From NCBI GenBank assembly GCA_002340515.1, contig DDMF01000052.1, positions 10,931 to 42,073 of the forward strand: 31,143 nt of DNA, in the 5' to 3' direction. Shown one piece after another: positions 1-8,255 of this stretch. Origin of the DNA: Rhodobacteraceae bacterium UBA2553 (GTDB lineage Bacteria; Pseudomonadota; Alphaproteobacteria; Rhodobacterales; Rhodobacteraceae). Each line of letters starts with the position of its first letter. Position 1 is the stretch's first letter. Position numbers and translations under genes: made by a program. The notes under the pieces are model-generated. The model saw only the letters and a program-made list of their open reading frames with translations, ran no database searches and was not told the DNA's origin.

Positions 1-435
1 GGTGGGGCCGCCCGCGCCATTATTGCGTCACTGCTTGAGATCGGCGTGCCAGAGATTTACCTGTCGAACCGCACCCGCACCCGTGCCGATGGGCTGCGGT
101 CCGAATTCGGCACGCGCGTTCATGTGATTGATTGGGTTCAGGCCGGAAATATGATCGACGACGCGGTGACGGTGGTGAACACAACCTCGCTCGGGATGGT
201 GGGTAAACCCGAATTGCGCGTGCCGCTTGATGGGCTAAAACCGGGTCAGGTGGTGACAGATCTGGTCTATACGCCGCTGCAAACCCAGTTTCTTCAGGCC
301 GCAAATGCGGCGGGTTGTACCACGGTGGACGGGCTGGGAATGCTGTTGCATCAGGCCGCACCGGGGTTTGAGCGTTGGTTTGGCAAGCGTCCGGTGGTGG
401 ATGACGGCTTGCGCCGCGCGGTGCTTGGCCAATGA
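1..435 (+). CDS. aroE: Shikimate dehydrogenase, C-terminal part (5' end outside the window)
   Basis: The reading frame is open from base 1 and ends at TGA 433-435, giving about 144 residues of the C-terminal NADP-binding half. It opens with GGAARAI, the glycine-rich loop of the Rossmann domain, and LSNRTRTRA follows where the family has its NADP-phosphate-contacting NRT motif. VNTTSLGM and the late GLGMLLHQAAPGFERWFG are further hallmarks of AroE. The enzyme reduces 3-dehydroshikimate to shikimate in aromatic amino-acid biosynthesis in the cytoplasm. The stop overlaps the coaE start (ATGA), so the two are probably translationally coupled. The N-terminal substrate-binding domain is not visible. 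The internal GTG at 46 is not the start, since conserved sequence continues upstream of it. Confidence 0.93.
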   Translation, partial: GGAARAIIASLLEIGVPEIYLSNRTRTRADGLRSEFGTRVHVIDWVQAGNMIDDAVTVVNTTSLGMVGKPELRVPLDGLKPGQVVTDLVYTPLQTQFLQAANAAGCTTVDGLGMLLHQAAPGFERWFGKRPVVDDGLRRAVLGQ

Positions 436-1028
436 GCGGCCCCTATATTATCGGCCTGACCGGCTCGATCGGCATGGGAAAGTCCACAACCGCCAAAATG
501 TTTCAGGCGGCCGGCGTGCCGATTTGGGATGCGGATGCCGCCGTGCATCGCATTTATGCGCCAGGTGGTGCCGCGGTGGAACCCATTCGTGGGATTTGCC
601 CAGAGGCGATCATTGAGGGTGGTGTGGACCGGGATGCGTTAAAGGATTGGATGACCCGAGATCCCACCGCGCTTGCGCAGCTTGAACAGATCGTGCACCC
701 CCTTGTCGCCGAGGATCGCGCGCGGTTTTTGGCTGAAACAGAGACAGATATCGTGCTTCTCGACATGCCGTTACTGTTTGAAATCGGCGCACATGAGCAT
801 GTGGATCTGGTGGTTGTGGTCTCTGCCCCGGCGGAGGTGCAGCGGGCCCGTGTGCTGCAGCGCGGCACCATGACTGAGGCGCAGTTTGAGGCGATTTTGG
901 CCAAACAGATCCCCGACTCCGAAAAACGCGCCCGCGCGGATGTGATCATTCCAACCGAAACGCTTGAGGGTGCAAAAGCCGCTATGCGCGAAGTTTTGGA
1001 CCATATTCAGGAGAAATTGGATGCGTGA
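432..1028 (+). CDS. coaE: Dephospho-CoA kinase
   Basis: This 198-residue protein has the family's usual length. It starts with IIGLTGSIGMGKSTTAKMF, a P-loop at residues 11-19, followed by the CoaE-typical GVPIWDADAAVHRIY. LDMPLLFE near the middle is the other family signature. It phosphorylates the 3'-hydroxyl of dephospho-CoA, the last step of coenzyme A synthesis, in the cytoplasm. The ATG overlaps the aroE stop by four bases. Its own stop lies eight bases inside dnaQ, so aroE-coaE-dnaQ look like one transcript. Nothing unusual was seen. Confidence 0.96.
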   Translation: MSGPYIIGLTGSIGMGKSTTAKMFQAAGVPIWDADAAVHRIYAPGGAAVEPIRGICPEAIIEGGVDRDALKDWMTRDPTALAQLEQIVHPLVAEDRARFLAETETDIVLLDMPLLFEIGAHEHVDLVVVVSAPAEVQRARVLQRGTMTEAQFEAILAKQIPDSEKRARADVIIPTETLEGAKAAMREVLDHIQEKLDA

Positions 1029-1758
1029 AATCGTACTGGATACGGAAACCACCGGATTTGATCCAAAAATGGGTGACCGGATTGTGGAAATTGGGTGCCT
1101 TGAGCTGATCAACCACATGCCCACGGGTCGCACTTATCATCAATATATCAATCCCGAACGCGGAATGCCGGACGAGGCGTTTGGTGTGCACGGGATTGGG
1201 CCGGATCTGTTGTCGACGCCGCGCCCTGCGGAAAAGGGCGAAGTGTTGTTGAAAGATAAACCCGTGTTCAAAGAGGTTGGCCGCGCATTTATGGATTTCA
1301 TCGGCGACGCAAAGCTGGTCATCCACAACGCAGCTTTTGATATGAAATTCCTGAATGCCGAACTGAAATGGATGGGATATCAAGAGCTTCCGTGGGAACG
1401 CGCCCTGGATACTTTGGCAATTGCCCGCAAGAAATTCCCAGGATCACCCGCGTCTTTGGATGCGCTATGTCGTCGGTTTGACATCAATAATGCTTCGCGA
1501 ACGTTGCACGGCGCGCTGTTGGACAGTCAGATTTTGGCGGAAGTCTATCTGGAGCTGATTGGTGGACGGCAGCCTGATCTGGTGCTGGCGGGTGGTCCGC
1601 AAGGCGGCAGCATGGATGGGTCGGGGAATGACGTGTGGCGGGCAGCTGCGCGACCCAACCCTCTGCCCTCGCGCATCAGCGCCGAGGAAACCGCCGCCCA
1701 TACCGAATTTGTCGGCAAGCTGGGCGACGATGCGTTGTGGAAGACGTTCTCAGACTAA
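1021..1758 (+). CDS. dnaQ: DNA polymerase III epsilon subunit (3'-5' proofreading exonuclease)
   Basis: The 245-residue protein starts MREIVLDTETTGFDP. ExoI is DTET (Asp7, Glu9), ExoII is VIHNAAFDMKFL (Asp107), and ExoIII is HGALLDSQ (His163, Asp168), the DEDDh arrangement of proofreading exonucleases. I chose the ATG at 1021 because the conserved beta strand begins there; the frame is open upstream to 964 but only by overlapping coaE in another frame. It acts with the alpha and theta subunits in the replicative polymerase core. It overlaps the end of coaE by eight bases. Only 12 bases separate its stop from the convergent secB stop, and no terminator hairpin is visible between them. Confidence 0.95.
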   Translation: MREIVLDTETTGFDPKMGDRIVEIGCLELINHMPTGRTYHQYINPERGMPDEAFGVHGIGPDLLSTPRPAEKGEVLLKDKPVFKEVGRAFMDFIGDAKLVIHNAAFDMKFLNAELKWMGYQELPWERALDTLAIARKKFPGSPASLDALCRRFDINNASRTLHGALLDSQILAEVYLELIGGRQPDLVLAGGPQGGSMDGSGNDVWRAAARPNPLPSRISAEETAAHTEFVGKLGDDALWKTFSD

Positions 1759-1770
1759 GCTGAAACGCCT

Positions 1771-2253
1771 TTAGTTTGTGGTCGCTTGTGCGGCTTCTGC
1801 CGCTGCACGGCGTTCAATTTCTGCACGGTAAAGTGCAAGGAAATCAACGGTATCAAGGTTCAGTGGCGGAAAGCCACCATCGCGGGTCACGTCTGATACG
1901 ATGCGGCGCACGAAGGGGAACAACATGCGTGGGCATTCGATCATCAGGAAGGGATGGATTTGGTCGTCCGGCACGTTTTCGACGTGGAAAATGCCCGCAT
2001 ATTCCAGCTCTAGCAAAAACAATTGTTCGCCGCCGGATTTGTTTTTGGATCCCACGGTGTATTTCGTGGTGATTTCATACTGATTGTCGATCAGGCGTTT
2101 TTTAGCGTCCAGCGCCACTTCGACATTGATGTCGGGCTGAACTTCGCCTTCCACGCCTTTTTGGGCGAGGATATTTTCGAATGACATGTCACGGATATAC
2201 TGACCCAGAACCTGCATTTTGGGCGGCAGTGGGGCGGTTTGTTCCTCGGCCAT
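1771..2253 (-). CDS. secB: Protein-export chaperone SecB
   Basis: The 160-residue protein MAEEQTAPLPPKMQVLGQ... has the SecB signatures YIRDMSFEN, the central VEVALDAKK and YEITTKYTV strands, the family LELEYAGIF motif, and PFVRRIVSDVTRDGGFPPL near the C-terminus. SecB is a cytosolic tetramer that keeps preproteins unfolded and delivers them to SecA. The start at 2253 is supported by AAGGAGAG just upstream; the frame extends further 5' but without conserved sequence. The partner secA lies in this same window at 27996. It is transcribed divergently from idi. Confidence 0.95.
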   Translation of the reverse strand: MAEEQTAPLPPKMQVLGQYIRDMSFENILAQKGVEGEVQPDINVEVALDAKKRLIDNQYEITTKYTVGSKNKSGGEQLFLLELEYAGIFHVENVPDDQIHPFLMIECPRMLFPFVRRIVSDVTRDGGFPPLNLDTVDFLALYRAEIERRAAAEAAQATTN

Positions 2254-2359
2254 GGGGCTCTCCTTGAGAAATATGTTTGGGCGAATGCCTAGCACCTTGG
2301 CGAAGGGCATACAACCGATGCGATTTGGGGGGCTTTTCTGGGCGTGCAGAACCGGGTAA

Positions 2360-2890
2360 ATGGCTTGGATGGATACGATGATCCCCACTTGGGTAAATGG
2401 CACCCTGATGCCGGTTGGCAAATTGGAAGCGCACCTGAAAGGGCTGCGTCACAAGGCGATTTCGGTGTTTGTGATCTGCGACGGTGAGGTGTTGATCCAG
2501 CAGCGCGCGGCGGGGAAATATCATACACCGAACCTGTGGGCGAACACCTGTTGCACGCATCCGGCCTGGGGCGAGGACCCTAAGGCATGCACCATTCGGC
2601 GGCTGAACGAAGAGTTGGGGATCACCGGACTTGACCCGGTTTGGATGGAAAATCTGGAATATCGCGCGGATGTGGGTGGTGGAATGGTCGAACATGAGGT
2701 TGTTGACCTTTTTGTGATCCATTGCGACACGCGCCCCGCTTTGGCGTTGAACCCGGAGGAGGTTCAGGCGGTGCGCTGGGTGAATTTGGCAAAGTTGGAA
2801 GCTGAGATTTCCAAATCCCCCAACGCGTTTACGCCTTGGTTGCGCATCTATTTGCGCGACCATAAAGCATCAGTGTTTGGTCCAGCCTGA
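2360..2890 (+). CDS. idi: Isopentenyl-diphosphate delta-isomerase (type I)
   Basis: This 176-residue Nudix-fold isomerase interconverts IPP and DMAPP for isoprenoid synthesis (quinones, carotenoids, undecaprenyl carriers). KYHTPNLWANTCCTHP carries the presumed catalytic Cys65 and metal-ligand His67, GEDPKACTIRRLNEELGITG is the degenerate Nudix helix, and EHEVVDLF supplies the acidic residues (Glu111, Glu113) expected opposite the cysteine. Three ATGs occur in the first seven codons (2360, 2369, 2378) and none has a strong Shine-Dalgarno, so the exact start is uncertain by up to six residues. The last 21 bases overlap the 3' end of fxsA on the other strand. Confidence 0.93.
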   Translation: MAWMDTMIPTWVNGTLMPVGKLEAHLKGLRHKAISVFVICDGEVLIQQRAAGKYHTPNLWANTCCTHPAWGEDPKACTIRRLNEELGITGLDPVWMENLEYRADVGGGMVEHEVVDLFVIHCDTRPALALNPEEVQAVRWVNLAKLEAEISKSPNAFTPWLRIYLRDHKASVFGPA

Positions 2891-3379
2891 CGGACCTTTT
2901 TCGACCTCATGCGTCGGGCGTTTGTCAGGCGAGATATCGGTGAAATCGCCATCAATGACATCGTCATTGTTGGCTGATCTGGGGCCATGCGGTTGTGATG
3001 CTCCCATCCCCTGACCCATTGAAAAGCTTTGCACTTTTACGCGTGCGCGCAGGTAATTGAAGACCAACGCGCGAAAGGCAGGTATCAAAAGCGCAAAGCC
3101 AACAGCATCGGTAAAGAAGCCGGGTGTCAGCAAAAGCGCGCCAGAAAACAGGATCATCGCGCCATGTGCCAACGGCTCGGTTGGATCCTGCATTTGCCCA
3201 AAACTGTTGCGCAGTTGTGCCATCGCATGCGCCCCTTGCGCGCGCATCAGCTGCGTGCCGATTACGGCGGTCAAAACGACCACCAAAAGGGTCGGCCACA
3301 GGCCAATGGCGCCCCCAACCTGAATGAAAAGTCCGATCTCAACCAGTGGAACGGCGATGAACAGGGCAAAGAGCCACAT
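2870..3379 (-). CDS. fxsA: FxsA-family cytoplasmic membrane protein
   Basis: The protein of about 169 residues begins MWLFALFIAVPLVEIGLFIQVGG and has the FxsA pattern: two N-terminal membrane helices, then LMRAQGAHAMAQ, then GALLLTPGFFTDAVGFALLIP, a conserved Pro-Gly-Phe segment within a hydrophobic stretch. The C-terminus is polar and rich in Asp and Lys. In E. coli FxsA is linked to phage T7 exclusion by the F plasmid; the native role is not established. I prefer the ATG at 3379 because GAGG sits six bases upstream. The ATG at 3391, four codons earlier, has only a weak site. It is divergent from the Tim44-domain gene, and this pairing may reflect a shared membrane role (inference). Confidence 0.9.
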   Translation of the reverse strand: MWLFALFIAVPLVEIGLFIQVGGAIGLWPTLLVVVLTAVIGTQLMRAQGAHAMAQLRNSFGQMQDPTEPLAHGAMILFSGALLLTPGFFTDAVGFALLIPAFRALVFNYLRARVKVQSFSMGQGMGASQPHGPRSANNDDVIDGDFTDISPDKRPTHEVEKGPSGWTKH

Positions 3380-3414
3380 GAAGAACCTCATTTCTTGTCT
3401 TTCGCGTGGTAGAC

Positions 3415-3442
3415 TTGTTCCCACACAATACTTACATATGCT
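3415..3442 (+). promoter_or_regulatory. Candidate sigma70-type promoter for the Tim44-mltA-smr run
   Basis: TTGTTC (3415-3420) and TATGCT (3437-3442) are separated by 16 bases, in the fxsA/Tim44-gene divergent spacer and pointing toward the Tim44 gene. Both hexamers match consensus only partly, so this is a candidate by position and spacing. Confidence 0.35.
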
Positions 3443-3472
3443 CCCTGCAAAGGCGTTTCCAGAGCGCCCCGT

Positions 3473-3494
3473 AAAAGAGGTTCAAAAGAGGTTC
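3473..3494 (+). repeat. Perfect 11-bp tandem duplication carrying two ribosome binding sites
   Basis: AAAAGAGGTTC occurs twice back to back (3473-3483 and 3484-3494). Each copy contains AGAGG. Only the second is well placed, five bases before the ATG at 3497; the first is too far upstream to position that start codon. Confidence 0.85.
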
Positions 3495-3496
3495 TC

Positions 3497-4156
3497 ATGA
3501 GTTCACCCCTGATCCAGTTATTGGTGCTGGCTGGCATCGCATTGTTCCTGATCTTGCGCTTGCGCGATGTGCTTGGCACGCGCGAAGGCTTTGAAAAACC
3601 ACAAGCCACACGGAAAGAGGGCAAGCGCCCGGACCGTGAGGCATTTGAAGTGATCGAAGGTGGTCCAGATAGCGACATCACCGATCACGTCGATGAAAAA
3701 AGTGATGCGGCGCGGGCGTTGGTGGCGATGAAAGCCCAGGAACCCAGCTTTTCGGTAGGGGAATTTCTTGGCGGTGCGCGCGGTGCCTATGAAATGATCC
3801 TGATGGGGTTTGAGGCCGGTGAAATGGCCGACATCAAACCGTTCCTGTCGGATGAGGTCTATGAAAGCTTTGCAATGGTGGTCGAAAATCGCCGCAGCCA
3901 AGGCTTGAGCGTCGAGGCGAAATTCATCGGTCTTCGCGAGCTGAAGCTGGAAGACGCCAATTATGACAGCGCCACCCAAACCGGCGAAGTGACCGTGCGC
4001 TTTGTGGGCGAGCTGACGTCCGTGGTGCGTGATAAAGGTGGCGATATCATTGAAGGCAACCCCAATGAGGTGAAGCCCCAGAAAGACATCTGGACCTTTG
4101 CGCGCAAGATGGGTGCAGACAATCCAAACTGGCAATTGGTCGCCACAGGCGGATGA
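3497..4156 (+). CDS. Tim44-like domain protein, membrane-anchored
   Basis: The 219-residue protein has one N-terminal membrane segment (about residues 5-21, LIQLLVLAGIALFLILRL), a charged linker, and from about residue 75 a Tim44/MRPL45-type domain. Visible family features are FLGGARGAYEMILMGFEAGEMADIKPFLSDEVYESF and a later WTFARKMGADNPNWQLVATGG. In mitochondria this domain belongs to the Tim44 import-motor component; alphaproteobacterial homologues are inner-membrane proteins of less certain function, possibly in translocation or membrane-protein assembly. The start follows the second copy of a duplicated AGAGG element. The stop overlaps the mltA start (ATGA), so coupling with mltA and smr is likely. 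Confidence 0.87.
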   Translation: MSSPLIQLLVLAGIALFLILRLRDVLGTREGFEKPQATRKEGKRPDREAFEVIEGGPDSDITDHVDEKSDAARALVAMKAQEPSFSVGEFLGGARGAYEMILMGFEAGEMADIKPFLSDEVYESFAMVVENRRSQGLSVEAKFIGLRELKLEDANYDSATQTGEVTVRFVGELTSVVRDKGGDIIEGNPNEVKPQKDIWTFARKMGADNPNWQLVATGG

Positions 4157-5199
4157 TTTTGCGGGGGCTGGCAATCGCGCTGGCCCTTTTGGCCGCGCCA
4201 TCCTATGCGGGATTGGGGGATGAATTGCCCTCTGATGCCCGCGTGCGGGTGGTGGAGTTTGCGGATTTACCTGGCTGGGCCGAAGACGACCATGACGCGG
4301 CCCTGTCCGTGTTTATTGACACCTGTATTGACCTGGATGAACCGCTGTGGCGGCCGCTGTGCATTGTCGCGCAGCAGCAACGCTCTGGCCGTGCGTTTTT
4401 TGAGCTGTTTTTTCGCCCGGTGTTGATTGAAAATAACGTTGACCCGCTGTTCACCGCCTATTACGAGCCGGAAATTCTGGGTGCGCGCTATCAGTCCGAC
4501 ACCTATCGTTATCCGCTTTACCGCAAACCTCCAGAGCTCGATGCTGGCGAGGCGTTTGTGCCGCGCCGGATCATTGAAGAAGACGGGATTCTGCAGGGGC
4601 GCGGGTTGGAGATTGCCTGGGTGGCGGATCCGGTTGACCTGCAGTTTCTGCAAATTCAGGGGTCAGGACGTATTCGTTTACCGGACGGGTCTGCGATCCG
4701 TGTGGGCTATGGCGGCAACAATGGTCATGCCTTTAAATCACTGGGGAATGAACTGGTGCGTCGGGGGATTTATAACCGCCATCAAGTGTCCCAACAGGTG
4801 ATCCGCAACTGGGTTCAGCGTAACCCGGTTGAGGGGCAGGATTTGCTGATGTCCAACCCCTCTTATGTGTTTTTCCGCAAAGTCTCACGCGTGCCGACGC
4901 ACAAGGGCCCGCTTGGGGCGATGAACCGGTCGATCACTGCGCATCGGTCGCTTGCGGTTGATCCAAAATACACCCCGCTTGGCGCCCCGGTTTGGTTGGA
5001 GAAATCCGGGGCCGAGCCGTTTAATCGCCTGATGATCGCCCAAGATACCGGGGCGCGCGTAAAGGGTGCGCAGCGGGCGGATATCTTTTGGGGCACGGGG
5101 GTTGATGCGGGGGTTCTTGCGGGGAAAATACGTGATGGTGGCCGGATGCTGGTGCTGCTCCCCATTCAGCGCGCCTATGCGCTTGAGACGGAGGATTAG
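4153..5199 (+). CDS. mltA: Membrane-bound lytic murein transglycosylase A
   Basis: The 348-residue exported protein has a Sec signal peptide (residues 1 to about 19, ending SYA). No lipobox cysteine is visible, so it may be soluble periplasmic rather than a lipoprotein. The MltA domain includes FTAYYEPEILGAR, QFLQIQGSGRIRLPDG and YGGNNGHAFKSLG. The C-terminal 3D domain carries IAQDTGARVKGAQRADIFWG, with the conserved aspartates expected for catalysis. It cleaves the MurNAc-GlcNAc bond to form 1,6-anhydromuropeptides during wall remodelling. It is coupled to the Tim44-like gene by a four-base overlap and followed three bases later by smr. Confidence 0.94.
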   Translation: MILRGLAIALALLAAPSYAGLGDELPSDARVRVVEFADLPGWAEDDHDAALSVFIDTCIDLDEPLWRPLCIVAQQQRSGRAFFELFFRPVLIENNVDPLFTAYYEPEILGARYQSDTYRYPLYRKPPELDAGEAFVPRRIIEEDGILQGRGLEIAWVADPVDLQFLQIQGSGRIRLPDGSAIRVGYGGNNGHAFKSLGNELVRRGIYNRHQVSQQVIRNWVQRNPVEGQDLLMSNPSYVFFRKVSRVPTHKGPLGAMNRSITAHRSLAVDPKYTPLGAPVWLEKSGAEPFNRLMIAQDTGARVKGAQRADIFWGTGVDAGVLAGKIRDGGRMLVLLPIQRAYALETED

Positions 5200-5202
5200 A
5201 CC

Positions 5203-5796
5203 ATGGCGCGTCGTCCCCGCGGGCTTAGCGAAGATGAAAAGATGTTGTGGAAGAGGGTGGCGGATAATACCGAACGGATGCACCCAATCCGAAAAGAAAA
5301 AGACCCTGTTTCGCCTGAAACCCTGTTTCAGCCGCCAAAATTGCCCGAGGTGAAACAGCCGAGATTTCGGATTGGTCAAACCGCAAAACCGCGCAGCAAC
5401 CTGCATGATCTTGCCCCGACAATGGCAGAGCAGGTCGCCGCACAGCATGTGGCGATGGATCGCAAAACCTTTGGTAAAATGAAAAAGGGGCGACTGTCAC
5501 CTGAGGCGCGTATTGACCTTCATGGCATGACCATTGCGCGTGCGCATCCGGTGCTGTTGCGCTTTATTTTGGATGCGGTGGCGGCCGAGCGGCGATTGGT
5601 CTTGGTGATCACCGGCAAAGGCAAACATCGCGACGAAGGCGGGCCCATCCCCGTGCGTCACGGCGTGCTGCGCCATCAGGTGCCGCATTGGTTGCATATG
5701 CCGCCGCTCAAACAGCACGTCTTGCAGATCTCCGAAGCGCATTTGAAACATGGTGGCCAAGGGGCCTATTACGTATATCTGCGCCGACTGCGGTGA
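5203..5796 (+). CDS. Smr/MutS2-type domain protein
   Basis: The 197-residue protein has a basic, low-complexity N-terminal half and a C-terminal Smr domain from about residue 105. DLHGMTIARAHP is the LDLHG-type motif, and LVITGKGKHRDEGGP is the conserved TGKG loop, followed by VLRHQVPHWL. Smr domains are associated with nuclease activity on branched DNA or on RNA. The small stand-alone proteobacterial form is of uncertain function; some bacterial Smr proteins act as endonucleases that rescue collided ribosomes. A good GGAGG lies eight bases before the ATG. The TGA at 5794-5796 is directly abutted by the stop of the convergent hydrolase gene, leaving no intergenic base. Confidence 0.9.
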   Translation: MARRPRGLSEDEKMLWKRVADNTERMHPIRKEKDPVSPETLFQPPKLPEVKQPRFRIGQTAKPRSNLHDLAPTMAEQVAAQHVAMDRKTFGKMKKGRLSPEARIDLHGMTIARAHPVLLRFILDAVAAERRLVLVITGKGKHRDEGGPIPVRHGVLRHQVPHWLHMPPLKQHVLQISEAHLKHGGQGAYYVYLRRLR

Positions 5797-6891
5797 TTAT
5801 TGCAACGAGTTCGGAATGATCAATTGTGTTGCATTTTGTACCACCAAAACAGTGCCGGGCAGCAAGCCAGGGCGATTGCTGGCGTCGCCACCATAGGCGC
5901 CGCCGATATCCGGGATACTGTTCAAAAGCCGCAAAAATGCAGGCGAGGCAAAGGCCACGTTGTGATCTTGCGCGCCGTCGCTAAAGGCTGACAGGTCCAC
6001 AAGGGTCACGTTCAAATCTGCCAGTGGTTTAATGTCCGCGGTGTTGCCCAGCCGTTCAGATTGCCCGGTCAGCCCGGCTGACAGGCGCAATGCGCGATCT
6101 TTGGTCGATGAGAAAATGAAGAAAGGTTGTGGCAAATTGCCGATCCGCTTCACCTGTTGGCGAAAGATATCAATGTCAATGTCTGGCGACAGCAAAACCA
6201 CGCCGCCAATTTTGTTGAGGGTGCGGGTTTTGCCCGCTATCGAAAGTTGGCGCAGGCTTTCCATTGTCAAAAGCGCGCCCATGGAATGCCCCACCAGCAG
6301 CACGTCTTTTGCCCCGGCTTGTGAAACAGTTTCGATCAAAGTTTCCAGCCCATCGCGTGCAAACAGCATGGAATCCCGGTCATAGCCATAGCCCAATGGG
6401 TGCCCCGCGCTGGGCCAGGAATAATGCACCGGCAAGAAGGGTAAATTCAGGTCTTCGACAAGCTGGGCAAAGCGGTACAGCCCCTCAGAAAACCGATTGT
6501 TGAACCCATGTACAAAGATCACCGCGACCCGCGCATCCCCGGTGCGGCCGCGCAATTCACGTTGGATGGCGGCCTGAAATTTGGCTTTGGTTTCATGCAC
6601 GGCGAAGTCATCGACGAGAAAGTGTTTTTGCGGGCTTGGGGTCTTGCGATTGGGCCAAATCACACTGCCGGGTTCGCGGTCAGGCGGGATCGACACATCG
6701 ACACTGCCGAGCATCAGTGTTTCGCCGCGTTTGCCAGAGGGAAAGCCGGTTTCATCAATATCGCGCGTTGTGCCGACAAAAATGCGCTGCACCTCACCCA
6801 CCTCTCCCGCGCCTGCGTGAAAGGTCAGTTTGCCGCGCGGTGCACAGGCGGCAAGGGTAAGGATCAAGGCAATATGGATGATCAGGCGCAA
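5797..6891 (-). CDS. Lipoprotein alpha/beta hydrolase, DUF900 type
   Basis: The 364-residue protein starts with a short hydrophobic signal ending LAAC (Cys16), a lipobox, so it should be an outer- or inner-membrane lipoprotein. FVHGFNNRF (around residue 127) is an oxyanion-type HG motif, and GHSMGALL (Ser203) is the nucleophile elbow of the alpha/beta hydrolase fold. This matches the DUF900/COG4782 esterase-like family; the substrate is unknown. The start is TTG, chosen because GGAG lies seven bases upstream and the signal peptide begins there. It follows hslU by 56 bases on the same strand and could be co-transcribed with hslVU, which would link it to envelope stress (inference). Confidence 0.85.
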   Translation of the reverse strand: MRLIIHIALILTLAACAPRGKLTFHAGAGEVGEVQRIFVGTTRDIDETGFPSGKRGETLMLGSVDVSIPPDREPGSVIWPNRKTPSPQKHFLVDDFAVHETKAKFQAAIQRELRGRTGDARVAVIFVHGFNNRFSEGLYRFAQLVEDLNLPFLPVHYSWPSAGHPLGYGYDRDSMLFARDGLETLIETVSQAGAKDVLLVGHSMGALLTMESLRQLSIAGKTRTLNKIGGVVLLSPDIDIDIFRQQVKRIGNLPQPFFIFSSTKDRALRLSAGLTGQSERLGNTADIKPLADLNVTLVDLSAFSDGAQDHNVAFASPAFLRLLNSIPDIGGAYGGDASNRPGLLPGTVLVVQNATQLIIPNSLQ

Positions 6892-6947
6892 ATTATGTCT
6901 CCGAAATTAGGGTACGGATACAAGACTGCGCCTGATCTGACCAGTGA

Positions 6948-8255
6948 TTACAGCACGTAGCGGCTGGTGTCGGTGGATTTGACCAGCTCGCCAAGGTTTT
7001 TATCAACAAAAGCCTGATCAACGGTCACGGATTCGCCGGCACGATCCGGGGCGCTGAAGCTCAGCTCTTCGAACACGCGTTCCAGCACGGTGTAAAGCCG
7101 CCGCGCCCCGATGTTTTCCACGTCACGGTTCACGTCTGCGGCAATTTTGGCCAGCGCCTTGATACCCTCTTCGGTGAAATCAACGGTGACCTTTTCGGTG
7201 CCCATCAATGCGGTGTATTGCAGGGTCAGCGCATTGTCGGTTTCGGTCAGGATGCGCACAAAATCCTCTTCGGTCAGGGCGCGAAGCTCCACCCGAATGG
7301 GCAAGCGTCCTTGCAATTCTGGCAATAGATCCGAGGGTTTAGCGATATGAAACGCACCAGATGCGATGAAAAGGATGTGGTCGGTTTTCACCGCGCCATG
7401 TTTGGTCGAAACGGTGGTGCCCTCGATCAAGGGCAGCAGATCGCGCTGTACACCTTCGCGGCTGACATCGCCGCCGCGGGCCTCTTGTCGGGCACATACC
7501 TTGTCGATCTCGTCCAGAAACACGATGCCGTTTTGCTCAACCGCTTCAAGGGCGGCTTTGGTCACGATCTCATCGTCCAACAGCTTGTCCGCCTCCTCAC
7601 CCAGCAGCACATCATAGCTTTCGCGAACGGTCATTTTGCGGCGCGTGGTGCGTCCGCCCATGGCTTTGCCAAACATGTCGCCAAGGTTCAACATTCCCAT
7701 GCCCTGCCCCGGTTGTCCCGGAATATCAAACATCTGCATTGGGTTGGAAGTGTCGGCGACATCCAGTTCAATCACCGTGTCATCCAGCAACCCATCACGC
7801 AGCTTTTTGCGGAACATTTCACGGGTGGCATCGCGCGCATCGGTGCCAGCAATCGCCTCGATCACACGTTCTTCGGCATTCGCTTCGGCCTTGGCGCGCA
7901 CATCGTCGCGCATGTGTTCGCGGGTGGAGATGATCGCGGCGTCCACCAGATCGCGGATGATCTGTTCCACGTCGCGTCCCACGTATCCCACTTCGGTAAA
8001 CTTGGTGGCCTCAACCTTTAGAAATGGCGCGCGGGCCAGTTTGGCCAAACGGCGCGAGATTTCGGTTTTGCCGACACCGGTTGGCCCGATCATCAGGATG
8101 TTCTTGGGATAGACCTCATCACGCAGATCATCACCCAATTGCTTGCGCCGCCAACGGTTGCGCAGCGCCACGGCCACGGCCCGTTTGGCGTCGTTCTGGC
8201 CGATGATAAACCGGTCAAGTTCCGATACGATTTCGCGGGGGGTTAGGTCGGTCAT
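6948..8255 (-). CDS. hslU: ATP-dependent protease ATPase subunit HslU (ClpY)
   Basis: The 435-residue AAA+ unfoldase has Walker A GPTGVGKT at about residues 57-64, followed by the HslU pore-loop signature VGYVGRDVEQIIRDL. Walker B is GIVFLDEIDK, and the I-domain insertion lies between them. The C-terminal tail ends SRYVL, the conserved extension that docks into and activates HslV. HslU forms hexameric rings that feed unfolded substrates to the HslV peptidase in the cytoplasm. Its ATG overlaps the hslV stop by four bases (ATGA), so the two are coupled. The length and all key motifs are normal. Confidence 0.97.
   Translation of the reverse strand: MTDLTPREIVSELDRFIIGQNDAKRAVAVALRNRWRRKQLGDDLRDEVYPKNILMIGPTGVGKTEISRRLAKLARAPFLKVEATKFTEVGYVGRDVEQIIRDLVDAAIISTREHMRDDVRAKAEANAEERVIEAIAGTDARDATREMFRKKLRDGLLDDTVIELDVADTSNPMQMFDIPGQPGQGMGMLNLGDMFGKAMGGRTTRRKMTVRESYDVLLGEEADKLLDDEIVTKAALEAVEQNGIVFLDEIDKVCARQEARGGDVSREGVQRDLLPLIEGTTVSTKHGAVKTDHILFIASGAFHIAKPSDLLPELQGRLPIRVELRALTEEDFVRILTETDNALTLQYTALMGTEKVTVDFTEEGIKALAKIAADVNRDVENIGARRLYTVLERVFEELSFSAPDRAGESVTVDQAFVDKNLGELVKSTDTSRYVL

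Noticed and set aside
7347..8021. A 224-codon plus-strand frame opposite hslU, and similar long frames opposite the Tim44-like gene, infB and other genes
   Set aside because: They lie wholly inside well-supported genes, lack ribosome binding sites, and have Arg/Ser/His-rich compositions typical of antisense frames in GC-rich genomes.
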